Origin: Pedobacter terrae
GTDB lineage: Bacteria; Bacteroidota; Bacteroidia; Sphingobacteriales; Sphingobacteriaceae
Length of the DNA: 64,000 nucleotides
Direction: 5' to 3'
NCBI RefSeq assembly: GCF_900100705.1
Contig: NZ_FNCH01000023.1
Span: forward strand, 17,355 to 81,354
The notes beneath the pieces are model-generated. The model saw nothing but the letters and a program-made list of their open reading frames with translations, was not told the origin of the DNA and did no database searches. Below are positions 7,957 to 16,320 of this stretch, one piece after another. The position numbers were made by a program, and so were the translations under genes. How positions within the stretch are numbered: position 1 is the stretch's first letter; each line of letters starts with the position of its first letter.

Positions 7957-9276
7957 TTATTTTATAATCCAGCCGGTTTCTGTATCCGCATGAATGAGTT
8001 GATACTTGCCGAAAGTACCTAAAAGATTTACACTTTGTCCTTCTTTTAACGTTGTTTTAATCGCTGCTAAACTATCGGGTTGATCATAAACTTTTTGCTG
8101 AAGCAGATTTATTTTAAACTTTTTTAAAGGCTCGACAGCTTGTACGAGACTCTTGCTTTGGATAAAACCTTTGCTTCCATCTGGCAGTTCTACCTGGTAG
8201 TAATTTCCGGTTGCAGCATTTGCCTGTAAAATTGTTCCCGTGTTAAGCGAAGTTAAAATATTTGCTTTACTTTCTGGTGAAGAGACCATTTTAGTGGCAA
8301 TTGTAGTCCTTGAAATTTTATTTAAGTTAATGCCCGAAGCGGTAACAGCACTTGGAATTTTGGTTACCGGATCTATAAATGGTAGTGGGTTTACCGCACC
8401 ATTAGCGGTGTAAATACCAAAATGTAAATGGGTAGGTGTGGAGCGGGCATTGCCGGTATTTCCCATAAGCCCCAAGGTATCTCCAATTTTTACTTCCTGT
8501 CCTTCTACGGCAATCTGTTCATCTAAATGGGCATAATATAATGTGTAATTTTTACCCTTCGGGCGCATCCACACTACTTTTCCACCCAGGTTATTTTCAT
8601 TTACCCGCGTTACCGTTCCTTCCGAAATCGCCAGAACAGGCGTTCTAAAATTGCCAAAAATATCTACACCTTCATGTTTTCTAGCATTATTATCCCTGCC
8701 ATCACCCCAATAACTTTTTATGCTGTTGGTGTTTTTTGATTTTACAGGGAAGGCAAGCGATGGTCCAGTGGTAATTTCTAGTTCGTATGCTACACTCTGC
8801 AACAGTTCGGGTTGGAGCCTGATCAGATAAGTGCCCGTTTCATCAACATCAAACACGATTGGATTATTTAAGGTATCGGCTGAGGCAATGAGTTTTTGGG
8901 TTTGATCTGTGCTATGCCAAACGTCAGTATAAATCAAGGCATCAACAGATGGTTTTCTGTTCAGCTTAATCGTTAATTTTTGACCCTTTGTTACATTGAA
9001 TTTATAAGCAGTCGCCCTAACCTGATCGGCAGCAAAATAACCGTTCTCTTTATAAGGAATACTAATGTTTAATGCTTTTTGCGTACTAATCGTAGCGGCA
9101 TTTAACCATGCTGATCCCATTGCTGTTTTATCCAGGCCTACATTAACCAGCTTTTTTTGATATTGCTCATGCGGACTGGCGGCCCTGAATAAATTTCCCG
9201 ATCCTGTTTTGCAGGAAAGTATGTTTGCTACAAAAGCAATAGAAAAGAGCCAAAGAATGAATCGGGGAATTCTCAT
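7957..9276 (-). CDS. M23 metallopeptidase lipoprotein with SH3-like domain
   Basis: 439 residues. The signal peptide ends in a lipobox-like NILSC (C22), suggesting a lipoprotein. A beta-rich region (about 60-170) precedes a peptidase M23 domain (about 185-300) with the zinc and catalytic residues H201 and D205 (HEGVD), H250 (YAH) and H283/H285 (HLHFG). This is the LytM/lysostaphin-type pattern of peptidoglycan endopeptidases. The C-terminus (about 325-435) looks like two bacterial SH3 repeats, which bind cell-wall peptides. It probably cleaves cross-links in the periplasm. The ORF starts 5 bases downstream of the stop of the 146-residue gene on the same strand, so they form an operon. Confidence 0.88.
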   Translation of the reverse strand: MRIPRFILWLFSIAFVANILSCKTGSGNLFRAASPHEQYQKKLVNVGLDKTAMGSAWLNAATISTQKALNISIPYKENGYFAADQVRATAYKFNVTKGQKLTIKLNRKPSVDALIYTDVWHSTDQTQKLIASADTLNNPIVFDVDETGTYLIRLQPELLQSVAYELEITTGPSLAFPVKSKNTNSIKSYWGDGRDNNARKHEGVDIFGNFRTPVLAISEGTVTRVNENNLGGKVVWMRPKGKNYTLYYAHLDEQIAVEGQEVKIGDTLGLMGNTGNARSTPTHLHFGIYTANGAVNPLPFIDPVTKIPSAVTASGINLNKISRTTIATKMVSSPESKANILTSLNTGTILQANAATGNYYQVELPDGSKGFIQSKSLVQAVEPLKKFKINLLQQKVYDQPDSLAAIKTTLKEGQSVNLLGTFGKYQLIHADTETGWIIK

Positions 9277-9281
9277 TAATA

Positions 9282-9722
9282 CTAAGCTTTTTTTAAGCGG
9301 TTAAAAACGGCTGCAGTTACCAGTCCGCCAATTACGTACCACGCTACTGTTAATATTTTTGTTTTATTGGTTTTAGTAACAGGCGTATCATCTAATCCAA
9401 CCTGATCTGGAATGTTAATTGCGCCTAATCCTGCGGTAATGCCTGCAATAGCACCTTTTAAATAGATGTTTTTTCTATCTCCTAAACCAATGGCACTATA
9501 ATATAAACCATTGCTTATGATGTCACCAGCGAGTGTGGCCAGATAAAGATTATTGCCGCGAGGTGCATCAAGGTTTAATTTTTTCATCGATTTGGACAGG
9601 GCCTGTTCGCCCAAAAGGTCGATCCTTGGTGCATCCGGATCAAGCTGCCTAACACTTTCATGTAATATATTCAAGGCTGCAGCACCTGCAAAGCCGGCGA
9701 GTAATGATTGAAGTAGTTTCAT
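9282..9722 (-). CDS. Hypothetical membrane protein
   Basis: 146 residues with hydrophobic segments near residues 5-20, 68-85 and 87-103 and a last one at about 124-140, ending in the basic tail NRLKKA. The N-terminal helix contains GFAGAAALN, reminiscent of glycine-zipper packing. No catalytic motif is visible and no family is recognised. It is the first gene of a two-gene unit with the M23 peptidase (5-base gap), so a role in the envelope near peptidoglycan turnover is plausible but not shown. Confidence 0.65.
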   Translation of the reverse strand: MKLLQSLLAGFAGAAALNILHESVRQLDPDAPRIDLLGEQALSKSMKKLNLDAPRGNNLYLATLAGDIISNGLYYSAIGLGDRKNIYLKGAIAGITAGLGAINIPDQVGLDDTPVTKTNKTKILTVAWYVIGGLVTAAVFNRLKKA

Positions 9723-9917
9723 AATAGAATAATCCCTTCAATTGGTAAATTGTTTTATCGGGCAGATATTATGTTATACGAAGCATCTGCATCGGTCGTT
9801 TGTTATAAAATTGATACATAAATAAGGTTTTGTTAACCTAATCATAACATAAAATTTATGTTTAGGAAGCTTGATCACCCTAATATTGGGCTTTGATACA
9901 AAACGTGTTTTATCCTT

Positions 9918-10763
9918 ATGCCTAACAGACGGTTTTTTCTGAAAAATAGTTTGGCAGCTGCTGTTGCGGCCAGTATTTCGCCGGTTTTATCCTCATTTGC
10001 AGATGAACAGCATCCTGTTTCTGCTCGTTCTGCTGAGGTCCTCAAACTACGTTTTGCCATTGCATCTGATGGTCATTACGGTCAGCCCGGAACAGATTAT
10101 AAACGCCACCACGACAATATTGTTAAGTGGCTGAATGAGTGTCATGATAAAAGCCCGTTAAACTTTGTTATCATCAATGGCGATCTGGTACATGATCGTC
10201 CTGATTTGTTGCCAGAAGTGAAGCAGAATTATTACGATAAACTCAAAGTTCCTTTTTATGCCATCCCAGGTAACCATGATCATGCCGACACCAGGATATG
10301 GCAATCGGTTTTTGGTTATGGGGATAACTTCTCTTTCGAAAAGAATGGAGTGGGTTTTGTTTTAGCCAATACTTCTGATACCAAAGGAACTTATTTATGC
10401 CCTGATAACGATTTCCTAAAACAAGAATTAGATAAGTTCAAAAGTCTTAAAACTGTTTTCGTGGTGCTGCACATTCCGCCCCATTTTTGGGTGCCAGAAA
10501 GCCCTTTTGTAGAATGTACAGATACGATTAAGCTGCTACATAGCTATCCAAATGTAAAAGCGGTATTCCATGGGCACGACCATAGTCTTGATTCGGTTTT
10601 TTATACCGATAAACTGCCTCATTTTTTCGACGCACATATAGGTGGAAACTGGGGTACCGCTTATAAAGGTTACCGGATAGTAGAGGTTGATGAAAATGAT
10701 AAGATCCAAACTTACCAGGTAAATGCAAGCGGATCGCCATTATTAAATGAAACCAAATTTTAA
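9918..10763 (+). CDS. Secreted metallophosphoesterase
   Basis: 281 residues. The N-terminus RRFFLKNSLAAAVAASI fits a Tat-type signal peptide (twin arginine, then hydrophobic stretch). The calcineurin-like metallophosphoesterase motifs follow in order: D51-x-H53 (SDGHYG), GD at 88-89 (NGDLVHD), GNHD at 118-121, H185 (HIPP) and GHDH at 219-222. All metal ligands of the two-metal centre are present. These enzymes hydrolyse phosphomono- or diesters. The gene begins a run of three same-strand genes with gaps of 13 and 23 bases, ending in a phosphoesterase fused to a beta-propeller. Tat export would suit a folded metalloenzyme delivered to the periplasm. Confidence 0.88.
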   Translation: MPNRRFFLKNSLAAAVAASISPVLSSFADEQHPVSARSAEVLKLRFAIASDGHYGQPGTDYKRHHDNIVKWLNECHDKSPLNFVIINGDLVHDRPDLLPEVKQNYYDKLKVPFYAIPGNHDHADTRIWQSVFGYGDNFSFEKNGVGFVLANTSDTKGTYLCPDNDFLKQELDKFKSLKTVFVVLHIPPHFWVPESPFVECTDTIKLLHSYPNVKAVFHGHDHSLDSVFYTDKLPHFFDAHIGGNWGTAYKGYRIVEVDENDKIQTYQVNASGSPLLNETKF

Positions 10764-10776
10764 CAAATAAACAATA

Positions 10777-11619
10777 GTGATGAAAAAGATATTTTTGATG
10801 CTTGTTTTTGCCGGTGTCGTTTTAAATTGTGCTGCACAAAAAATAAGCGAAACCAAGCCAGAAATTAAAACAGGAACTGATGCTGCACAGCCCTTTCTGT
10901 TTTCGTTGAATACCTTAACCGCAGAAAACCCCCGTTGGAATATCCATTATTCCGGAAGTTATGGCGAAAGGACAAATGGACAATTCGGTTATGATGGCTT
11001 AGGGCAGCAGTTTGGTGTTAAAGGGTATTTAGGAAGCAGGTTCACCTTGTATGCAACAGCAGCAATCGGTTTTGCCAATTCAGGAGGCGTAACCTCTGCG
11101 CAACAGGCTGAAGTAATCAGAGATTTGGTAGGTGGCAAAGGCATGTCCGGTTTCAGGTTAGGTGCAGGCTTAGGTTTAAGTAGAGATTGGTCGAGTATTG
11201 GTGCTGCGATCAGCCGGATTACGGCTTCATTTGATCAGACAAACTGGAGAATGGCGGGTAATCTTCGTTTTGAAAAAGCTTTTGATAAAACCAGAGATAA
11301 ACTTGATTTTATTAGCAGTTTTGGATATCAACACCGCGTTTCTAACGTTTTGTATATAGGTTTTGAAGCCTTAGGACAAGATTTAGAAGGGTTTTGGGAA
11401 AAAGACGAGGCAGAAGGTGGCGCAAAGTTGATGCTTGGGCCATCAATCAACCTGGAACCAAGCCATTCGAAACTCTCTTTTTCTATTTCCGGAGGACCTG
11501 TTTTTTATGCAACCCGTAGTAATGTGATTCCATCAGAGGCCATTAGGGAAATTGGTTCTGTCGCCTCTGGCAATGGGTATACCATCAGGGCACTCGTTAA
11601 TTTTAATCTCCACCGCTAA
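10777..11619 (+). CDS. Hypothetical exported protein, possibly beta-barrel
   Basis: 280 residues with a signal peptide (MMKKIFLMLVFAGVVLNCAAQ). The mature part is rich in short alternating hydrophobic/polar strands with many Gly, Ser and aromatic residues (for example GYLGSRFTLYATAAIGF and SFSISGGPVFYATRS), which is typical of small outer-membrane barrels, but it does not end in the usual aromatic residue. No family is recognised. It sits between two secreted phosphoesterases with short gaps, so it could be their outer-membrane partner or a pore for their products. That role is inferred from position alone. Confidence 0.7.
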   Translation: MMKKIFLMLVFAGVVLNCAAQKISETKPEIKTGTDAAQPFLFSLNTLTAENPRWNIHYSGSYGERTNGQFGYDGLGQQFGVKGYLGSRFTLYATAAIGFANSGGVTSAQQAEVIRDLVGGKGMSGFRLGAGLGLSRDWSSIGAAISRITASFDQTNWRMAGNLRFEKAFDKTRDKLDFISSFGYQHRVSNVLYIGFEALGQDLEGFWEKDEAEGGAKLMLGPSINLEPSHSKLSFSISGGPVFYATRSNVIPSEAIREIGSVASGNGYTIRALVNFNLHR

Positions 11620-11642
11620 TATTGCAAATTCAGTTTAAGAAA

Positions 11643-14084
11643 ATGAAAAAAATATACTTTTTAATATTGTTATGTTTCCTTTTCATAAAGAAAGGATTTA
11701 CACAGGCGCCTGGCAAAAACGAAGCTACGCAACAGATTTTATTGCCTAATGGATGGAAACTAAGTCCGGCAGGCCACTCCTTACAATTGGGCGATCTGCC
11801 TTTAAACATGCAGTTAAGCCCTTCGGGTAAGTACCTGGCGATAACCAATAACGGACAAAGTACGCAGTCGCTACAATTGATTGATGCCAAAAGCGAAAAG
11901 ACTGTTGATGAAAAAGTTTTGACTAAATCGTGGTATGGCATTGCCTTTAGTAAAGACGAAAAACACCTTTACGCCTCAGGCGGTAACGACAACTGGATTT
12001 TAGATTTTAATATCCAGAACGGTAAACTCGCCAAAAGTGACACCATTAAACTTGGTCCGGTTTGGCCAAAAGGGAAAATAAGTCCGGCAGGAATTGTAGT
12101 CAATAAAAATAACAGCAAATTATATACGGTAACTAAAGAAGACAGCAGTTTGTATATTATTAATCTTCTTGAAAAACAGATTCTTAAAAAAATACAGCTT
12201 CCGGCAATTGCCTATAGCTGTGTTTTGTCTGGAGATGAAAGCAAACTGTATGTTTCACTCTGGGGCAGTAAATCTATCGCTGTTGTTGATCTGGCATCAG
12301 AAACCCTTTCGCAGCGTATTGCTGTTGGCGATCACCCAAATGAGCTGTTACTTAATAAAAAGGGGAATACTTTGTTTGTGGCCAATGCGAATGATAATAC
12401 TGTTTCGGTAATTAACACCCTAAACAATAAGGTAATCGAAACCATTGCCACCACGCTTTATGCTACACAATTAACAGGTTCTACCACCAATGGCCTGGCT
12501 TTAAGTACCAATGAGAAAACGTTGTACATTGCCAATGCTGACAATAATTGTTTAGCGGTCTTTGATGTAAGTAAACCAGGGGTAAGCCAGAGTCAGGGTT
12601 TTATTCCGGTAGGCTGGTACCCAACTAGTGTTAAGGTATTGGGTAATAAAATTTTAGTTACCAATGGCAAAGGCAATACCTCTATGGCCAATCCCAAGGG
12701 ACCACAACCCATATCTAAGGTAGATAACAGTGGTTACCAGATGGGCAGTACCGCCAATAGCCGGCTTCAATATATAGCAGGATTGTTTAAAGGAACTTTA
12801 TCTTTTATAGATGCACCAAAACCTGAACAATTAAAAATATACACCAAACAGGTTTATGCCAATACGCCATTTACAGCTAAGCGGACCCTTACTGCAGATG
12901 GTGAAGCCGGAAATCCAATTCCGCGAAAACAGGGAGAACAATCGCCTATCAAACATGTTTTTTATATCATCAAAGAAAACAGAACGTACGATCAGGTACT
13001 TGGTGACCTATCAAAAGGTAACGGCGATTCTACCTTAACGCTATTCGGAAGAAAAATTACGCCTAACCAGCATGCCTTTGCAGAAAACTATGTGTTGCTT
13101 GATAATTTTTATGTGGATGCCGAGGTAAGTGCTGATGGGCATAACTGGAGTATGGCGGCTTACGCCACCGATGTGGTGGAAAAAACCTGGCCTACCAGCT
13201 ATGGTGCACGCGGTGGAAGCACTAATTTCGAAGGTGGCCGTCCTGTTACTTACCCAAAAGGTGGTTTTATCTGGGATTACTGTCAGCGGGCAGGCGTAAG
13301 CTACCGCAGTTATGGCGAGTTTGGCGATTATGGCAAAGCGAATATTAAATCGCTGCAGGGCCATATGTGCGCCGCATCACCAGGTTTTGACATGGATATT
13401 AAAGATCAGGTGCGGGTAGATGCCTGGCAGCACGATTTCGATTCTTTACTGGTGGCTGGGGCGGTGCCTCAGTTTAGCACTTTACGCATTTCAAACGATC
13501 ATACCAGCGGACAAAAGAAAGGTAAATATTCGCCACAGGCTGCGGTTGCAGATAACGACCTGGCTGTTGGCCGCATTCTGGAGCATTTATCGCACAGCAA
13601 AATCTGGAAGGAATCTGTTGTTTTTATTCTGGAAGATGATGCACAGAACGGCCCCGATCATGTTGATGCGCACCGTTCGCCGGCATACGTGGTTGGCCCC
13701 TATGTTAAGCGGAATACGCCTGTTCATACGATGTATTCTACTTCTGGGTTTTTAAGAACAATGGAACTTATATTGGGTTTGCCACCAATGAGTCAGTATG
13801 ATGCTGCTGCCATGCCACTATACGAATGTTTTACCGCTAAACCAGATTTTACACCCTACAATGTAATTCAGCCGCTTATTGACTTAGATACCAGAAATGT
13901 GGCCGTTAACGAAAGCAGTAAACGCTCTGAACTTTTTAATTTTGCCAAAGAAGATTCTGCACCCGATTTAGATTTAAATGAAGTGATCTGGAAATCGGTT
14001 AAAGGTGAACAATCAGTAATGCCGGCACCCAAACGAAGCGCTTTTGTGATCCTTGAAAAAAAGAAAAAAGATGATGATGATTAG
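11643..14084 (+). CDS. YncE-like beta-propeller / phosphoesterase fusion
   Basis: 813 residues from the ATG at 11643; an upstream TTG is less likely because the signal peptide MKKIYFLILLCFLFIKKGF begins at this ATG. Residues about 50-380 contain repeated blades of the YncE/cytochrome-D1-like beta-propeller (NNKVIETIATT, KTLYIANADNN). Residues about 430-760 form an acid-phosphatase/phospholipase C-type phosphoesterase with ENRTYDQVLG, the family's catalytic Ser/Thr motif, and metal-binding segments such as EDDAQNGPDHVDAHRSPAYV. The tail is highly charged (KKKKDDDD). Proteins of this build are common in this phylum but poorly characterised. It is the last gene of the phosphoesterase run, followed by two hairpin terminators. 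Confidence 0.85.
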   Translation: MKKIYFLILLCFLFIKKGFTQAPGKNEATQQILLPNGWKLSPAGHSLQLGDLPLNMQLSPSGKYLAITNNGQSTQSLQLIDAKSEKTVDEKVLTKSWYGIAFSKDEKHLYASGGNDNWILDFNIQNGKLAKSDTIKLGPVWPKGKISPAGIVVNKNNSKLYTVTKEDSSLYIINLLEKQILKKIQLPAIAYSCVLSGDESKLYVSLWGSKSIAVVDLASETLSQRIAVGDHPNELLLNKKGNTLFVANANDNTVSVINTLNNKVIETIATTLYATQLTGSTTNGLALSTNEKTLYIANADNNCLAVFDVSKPGVSQSQGFIPVGWYPTSVKVLGNKILVTNGKGNTSMANPKGPQPISKVDNSGYQMGSTANSRLQYIAGLFKGTLSFIDAPKPEQLKIYTKQVYANTPFTAKRTLTADGEAGNPIPRKQGEQSPIKHVFYIIKENRTYDQVLGDLSKGNGDSTLTLFGRKITPNQHAFAENYVLLDNFYVDAEVSADGHNWSMAAYATDVVEKTWPTSYGARGGSTNFEGGRPVTYPKGGFIWDYCQRAGVSYRSYGEFGDYGKANIKSLQGHMCAASPGFDMDIKDQVRVDAWQHDFDSLLVAGAVPQFSTLRISNDHTSGQKKGKYSPQAAVADNDLAVGRILEHLSHSKIWKESVVFILEDDAQNGPDHVDAHRSPAYVVGPYVKRNTPVHTMYSTSGFLRTMELILGLPPMSQYDAAAMPLYECFTAKPDFTPYNVIQPLIDLDTRNVAVNESSKRSELFNFAKEDSAPDLDLNEVIWKSVKGEQSVMPAPKRSAFVILEKKKKDDDD

Positions 14085-14112
14085 AACTTTAGTGATGATC
14101 TGATTTTTAAAC

Positions 14113-14148
14113 AAAAGGGCAATTTTCGATTAAGAAAGTTGCCCTTTT
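14113..14148 (+). terminator. Terminator after the phosphoesterase operon
   Basis: Arms AAAAGGGCAA and TTGCCCTTTT (10 bp) with extra AT pairing inside the loop and a T-rich tail, 28 bases after the stop codon. Confidence 0.75.
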
Positions 14149-14159
14149 ATTTATGTGCC

Positions 14160-14190
14160 ATGGTCTGTGTCTTCACAGACCATTTTATTT
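14160..14190 (+). terminator. Second hairpin, GGTCTGTG repeat type
   Basis: Perfect 10-bp arms ATGGTCTGTG and CACAGACCAT with a TCTT loop, followed by TTTATTT on the plus strand. It nearly repeats the terminator at 7471-7494. It lies 30 bases from the msrA stop on the opposite strand but lacks a T-run in that direction. Confidence 0.55.
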
Positions 14191-14220
14191 AAAAATGAAA
14201 ACGTGCTTTAATATTGGTTA

Positions 14221-14712
14221 TTAATTCAACTTCCAATCGGGTCTTTCAAAATGGCAGGTATAACCGTAAGGGTTTTTCTGTAAATAATCCTGGTGTTCTT
14301 CTTCTGCATTCCAGAAATCTGTTTCGGGTACCACTTCGGTTACAATTTTGCCCGGCCATTTGCCAGATGCATCCAACTCGGCAATTAATGCTTCAGCGGT
14401 TTCTTTCTGTTCGTCGCTATTATAAAATATGGCTGATCGGTAGGATGTACCTACATCATTTCCCTGTCTGTTGCGTGTGCTCGGATCGTGGATCTGAAAG
14501 AAATATTCCAATAGTTTACGGTAGGTTAAAACAGTTGGATCAAAGGTAATTTCAATGGCTTCGGCATGGGTACCATGGTTCCGGTAAGTGGCATTTGGAA
14601 CGTCGCCACCGGTGTATCCTACAACTGTAGAAATTACACCTGGGTAATGACGGATCAGTTCTTCTACTCCCCAAAAGCAACCGCCAGCAAGAATGGCTTT
14701 TTCAGTATTCAT
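14221..14712 (-). CDS. msrA: Peptide-methionine (S)-S-oxide reductase MsrA
   Basis: 163 residues. Contains the MsrA signature GGCFWGVEE with catalytic C12, then TGGDVPNATYRNHGTHAEAI, YFFQIHDPSTRNRQGNDVGTSYRS and EEEHQDYLQKNP, all diagnostic. It reduces methionine S-sulfoxide in proteins, using thioredoxin to recycle. A second Cys near the C-terminus (YTCHF) could resolve the sulfenic acid. The short N-terminus with no signal peptide indicates a cytoplasmic enzyme. A purine-rich GAGGAAAG stretch precedes the ATG. It is a single-gene unit; MsrB is not in the window. Confidence 0.95.
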   Translation of the reverse strand: MNTEKAILAGGCFWGVEELIRHYPGVISTVVGYTGGDVPNATYRNHGTHAEAIEITFDPTVLTYRKLLEYFFQIHDPSTRNRQGNDVGTSYRSAIFYNSDEQKETAEALIAELDASGKWPGKIVTEVVPETDFWNAEEEHQDYLQKNPYGYTCHFERPDWKLN

Positions 14713-14820
14713 ATATCTTTCCTCTTTTTAATGATATAAAGATACGGCGAAGATGTGTAAAAGGAAAGTAAAGAAGGTGATGGGCCTTCTACAGAATTCG
14801 TCGTTGAAAGAAAGGGTTTA

Positions 14821-14852
14821 TTCGGTCGGTGAGACACCAACCGATAGGATAA
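14821..14852. repeat. 32-base direct repeat, left copy
   Basis: TTCGGTCGGTGAGACACCAA followed by CCGATAGGATAA. It matches 15383-15414 with one mismatch (A/G at 14834) and contains the hairpin GGTCGGTG-aga-CACCAACC. The two copies bracket a 530-base noncoding block. Confidence 0.85.
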
Positions 14853-14876
14853 TAGAAATAAATCTCCCAGAGGTAT

Positions 14877-14991
14877 CGTCATTGCGAGAAGGCTTTTTCA
14901 GCCGCCGAAGCCTGCCTGCCGCAGGCAGCCAATCTTACAACTATCGCTAGTAGCGAGCGCTTTAAGATTGCTTCGTGCCTCGCAATGACGA
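14877..14991. repeat. Palindromic intergenic repeat (CGTCATT family)
   Basis: 115-base element with inverted ends CGTCATTGCGAG and CTCGCAATGACG. It is homologous along its length to 22830-22927 (GAAGGCTTTTTCAGCCG core). This copy carries an extra perfect palindrome CTGCCTGCCGCAGGCAG at about 14912-14928 that the other lacks. Confidence 0.85.
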
Positions 14992-15382
14992 TTTTTCTAT
15001 TGGGCTGTCAATGGTAGCGTAGTCTAAGGATCTTTTACTACATAATTACATGTTCATATATCCCTAACCTTATTAACAGACAAATTTAGGTAGCTGCAAG
15101 CTTATTTGGAGCGCGAGGCCTGTACATAACAAAAGTTTCTTCCCGTCTTCCGCTTTTACGCTTCGCTCCTCGTACCTCGTTGCTGCAGGGTAATCGCTTC
15201 AGCCAGGGCTAAGTGGCCACAGCAGTCTTTCATTTTTGAGGTTGCAGGGTGCAAAACCTTTGTTCCTAAACCCGATTGCAATGTAAAGCCCGGAGCGCAG
15301 CGAGGACTTGGAATGCAAAGCGGGACAGCATGCCGCCAAGAACCACATGCTCTTCATTTCCTGATTTTAACAAATGTGCTAT
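14992..15382. other. Noncoding repeat-derived stretch
   Basis: No ORF here has coding character. The stretch is unusually GC-rich for the window and holds decayed dispersed repeats. Positions 15265-15305 (CCTAAACCCGA...TAAAGCCCGGAGCG) match, in reverse orientation, 38979-39014. It is bounded on the right by the second 32-base direct repeat. Confidence 0.55.
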
Positions 15383-15414
15383 TTCGGTCGGTGAGGCACC
15401 AACCGATAGGATAA
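15383..15414. repeat. 32-base direct repeat, right copy
   Basis: One mismatch from 14821-14852 and in the same orientation. It ends 26 bases before the stop codon of the minus-strand gene at 15441, so its hairpin may also serve as the 3' end of that transcript. Confidence 0.85.
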
Positions 15415-15440
15415 ATTTATTGCTGTATTGTTGTTTGATG

Positions 15441-16316
15441 CTAACCGCTAAATGTGAAAGCCATAAAACTCACATTGTTTTTGCGCGAAGAGCTAACGGC
15501 AATCCCCTTATCGGCTTTATCGGTAAAGGTGAAACCCTCCAGTTCATCTGATTTATCGGTATCGACTACATCTAAAACAACTTCTTGTCCTTTGGTTAAC
15601 GATTTCTCCAGATCAATAAAGGTGAATCTCCATTTACGTCCTTCAATCTGATTTTGGATTAAAACGAGTATTCCTTTATTTGCAATAAAATGTAAATTTT
15701 GTACCCATGGCGAACAAGTGAATTTTTTGAAAAGCACACCCTTTTCACTGGTTTTGTTGGCTCTCGATAAGGCTTCGGGATTGTACAAACGCACTTCGTT
15801 AGCTTTATTACCATAATCGGCTGTGGCCACGTACCAATGCCCTTTGTAATTTACATATTCTGGTCGTGTGCCCTGAATGCAGGCATCATCCTCAATAGTT
15901 TTAAGCAGGTTTCCATCTAATTTTCTGCTTTTTAAAAAGCCTGACCAATTGATGCAGTTAATTTCTGCTTTCCAAAGTGTGCCTGCTGCATTTTGTTTAA
16001 CCGAGTTGCCCACAAATGTTGGTAAGCCCTTTTGGTAGGCAATACCCGTAGGATGTTTAATGATATTTTTGCCTTTAATGGTAAACTGGTATTCCTTATG
16101 CTCGTAAATAAGCGAGTCTTTCTGAAGTTTATATTCGCGCATTACACCAACTTCTCTATCGCCATAAAGGAAATATTTTCTATTCTGCTTTGAAATTCCC
16201 TGGCAGGCACCTAAGGAATCAATAGTAATTGTTTTTGTGATTTTTCCATCTGTTTTGCTGTATCGGGCTACAAAAAACATTACGATCAGCACTAAAATTG
16301 GATTTAATACTTTCAT
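15441..16316 (-). CDS. Hypothetical exported protein, propeller-like
   Basis: 291 residues. The hydrophobic N-terminus (MKVLNPILVLIVMFFVARYS) is a signal peptide or a membrane anchor. The rest alternates short strands with turns and includes repeated visible blocks such as KYFLYGDREVGVMREY, GHWYVATADYGNKANEVRLY and NKGILVLIQNQIEGRKWRF, suggesting a beta-propeller. No enzymatic motif is recognised. It is the second gene of a unit with the DUF218 protein upstream (4-base gap), so the two probably act together at the envelope. Confidence 0.65.
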   Translation of the reverse strand: MKVLNPILVLIVMFFVARYSKTDGKITKTITIDSLGACQGISKQNRKYFLYGDREVGVMREYKLQKDSLIYEHKEYQFTIKGKNIIKHPTGIAYQKGLPTFVGNSVKQNAAGTLWKAEINCINWSGFLKSRKLDGNLLKTIEDDACIQGTRPEYVNYKGHWYVATADYGNKANEVRLYNPEALSRANKTSEKGVLFKKFTCSPWVQNLHFIANKGILVLIQNQIEGRKWRFTFIDLEKSLTKGQEVVLDVVDTDKSDELEGFTFTDKADKGIAVSSSRKNNVSFMAFTFSG

Positions 16317-16320
16317 AAAC

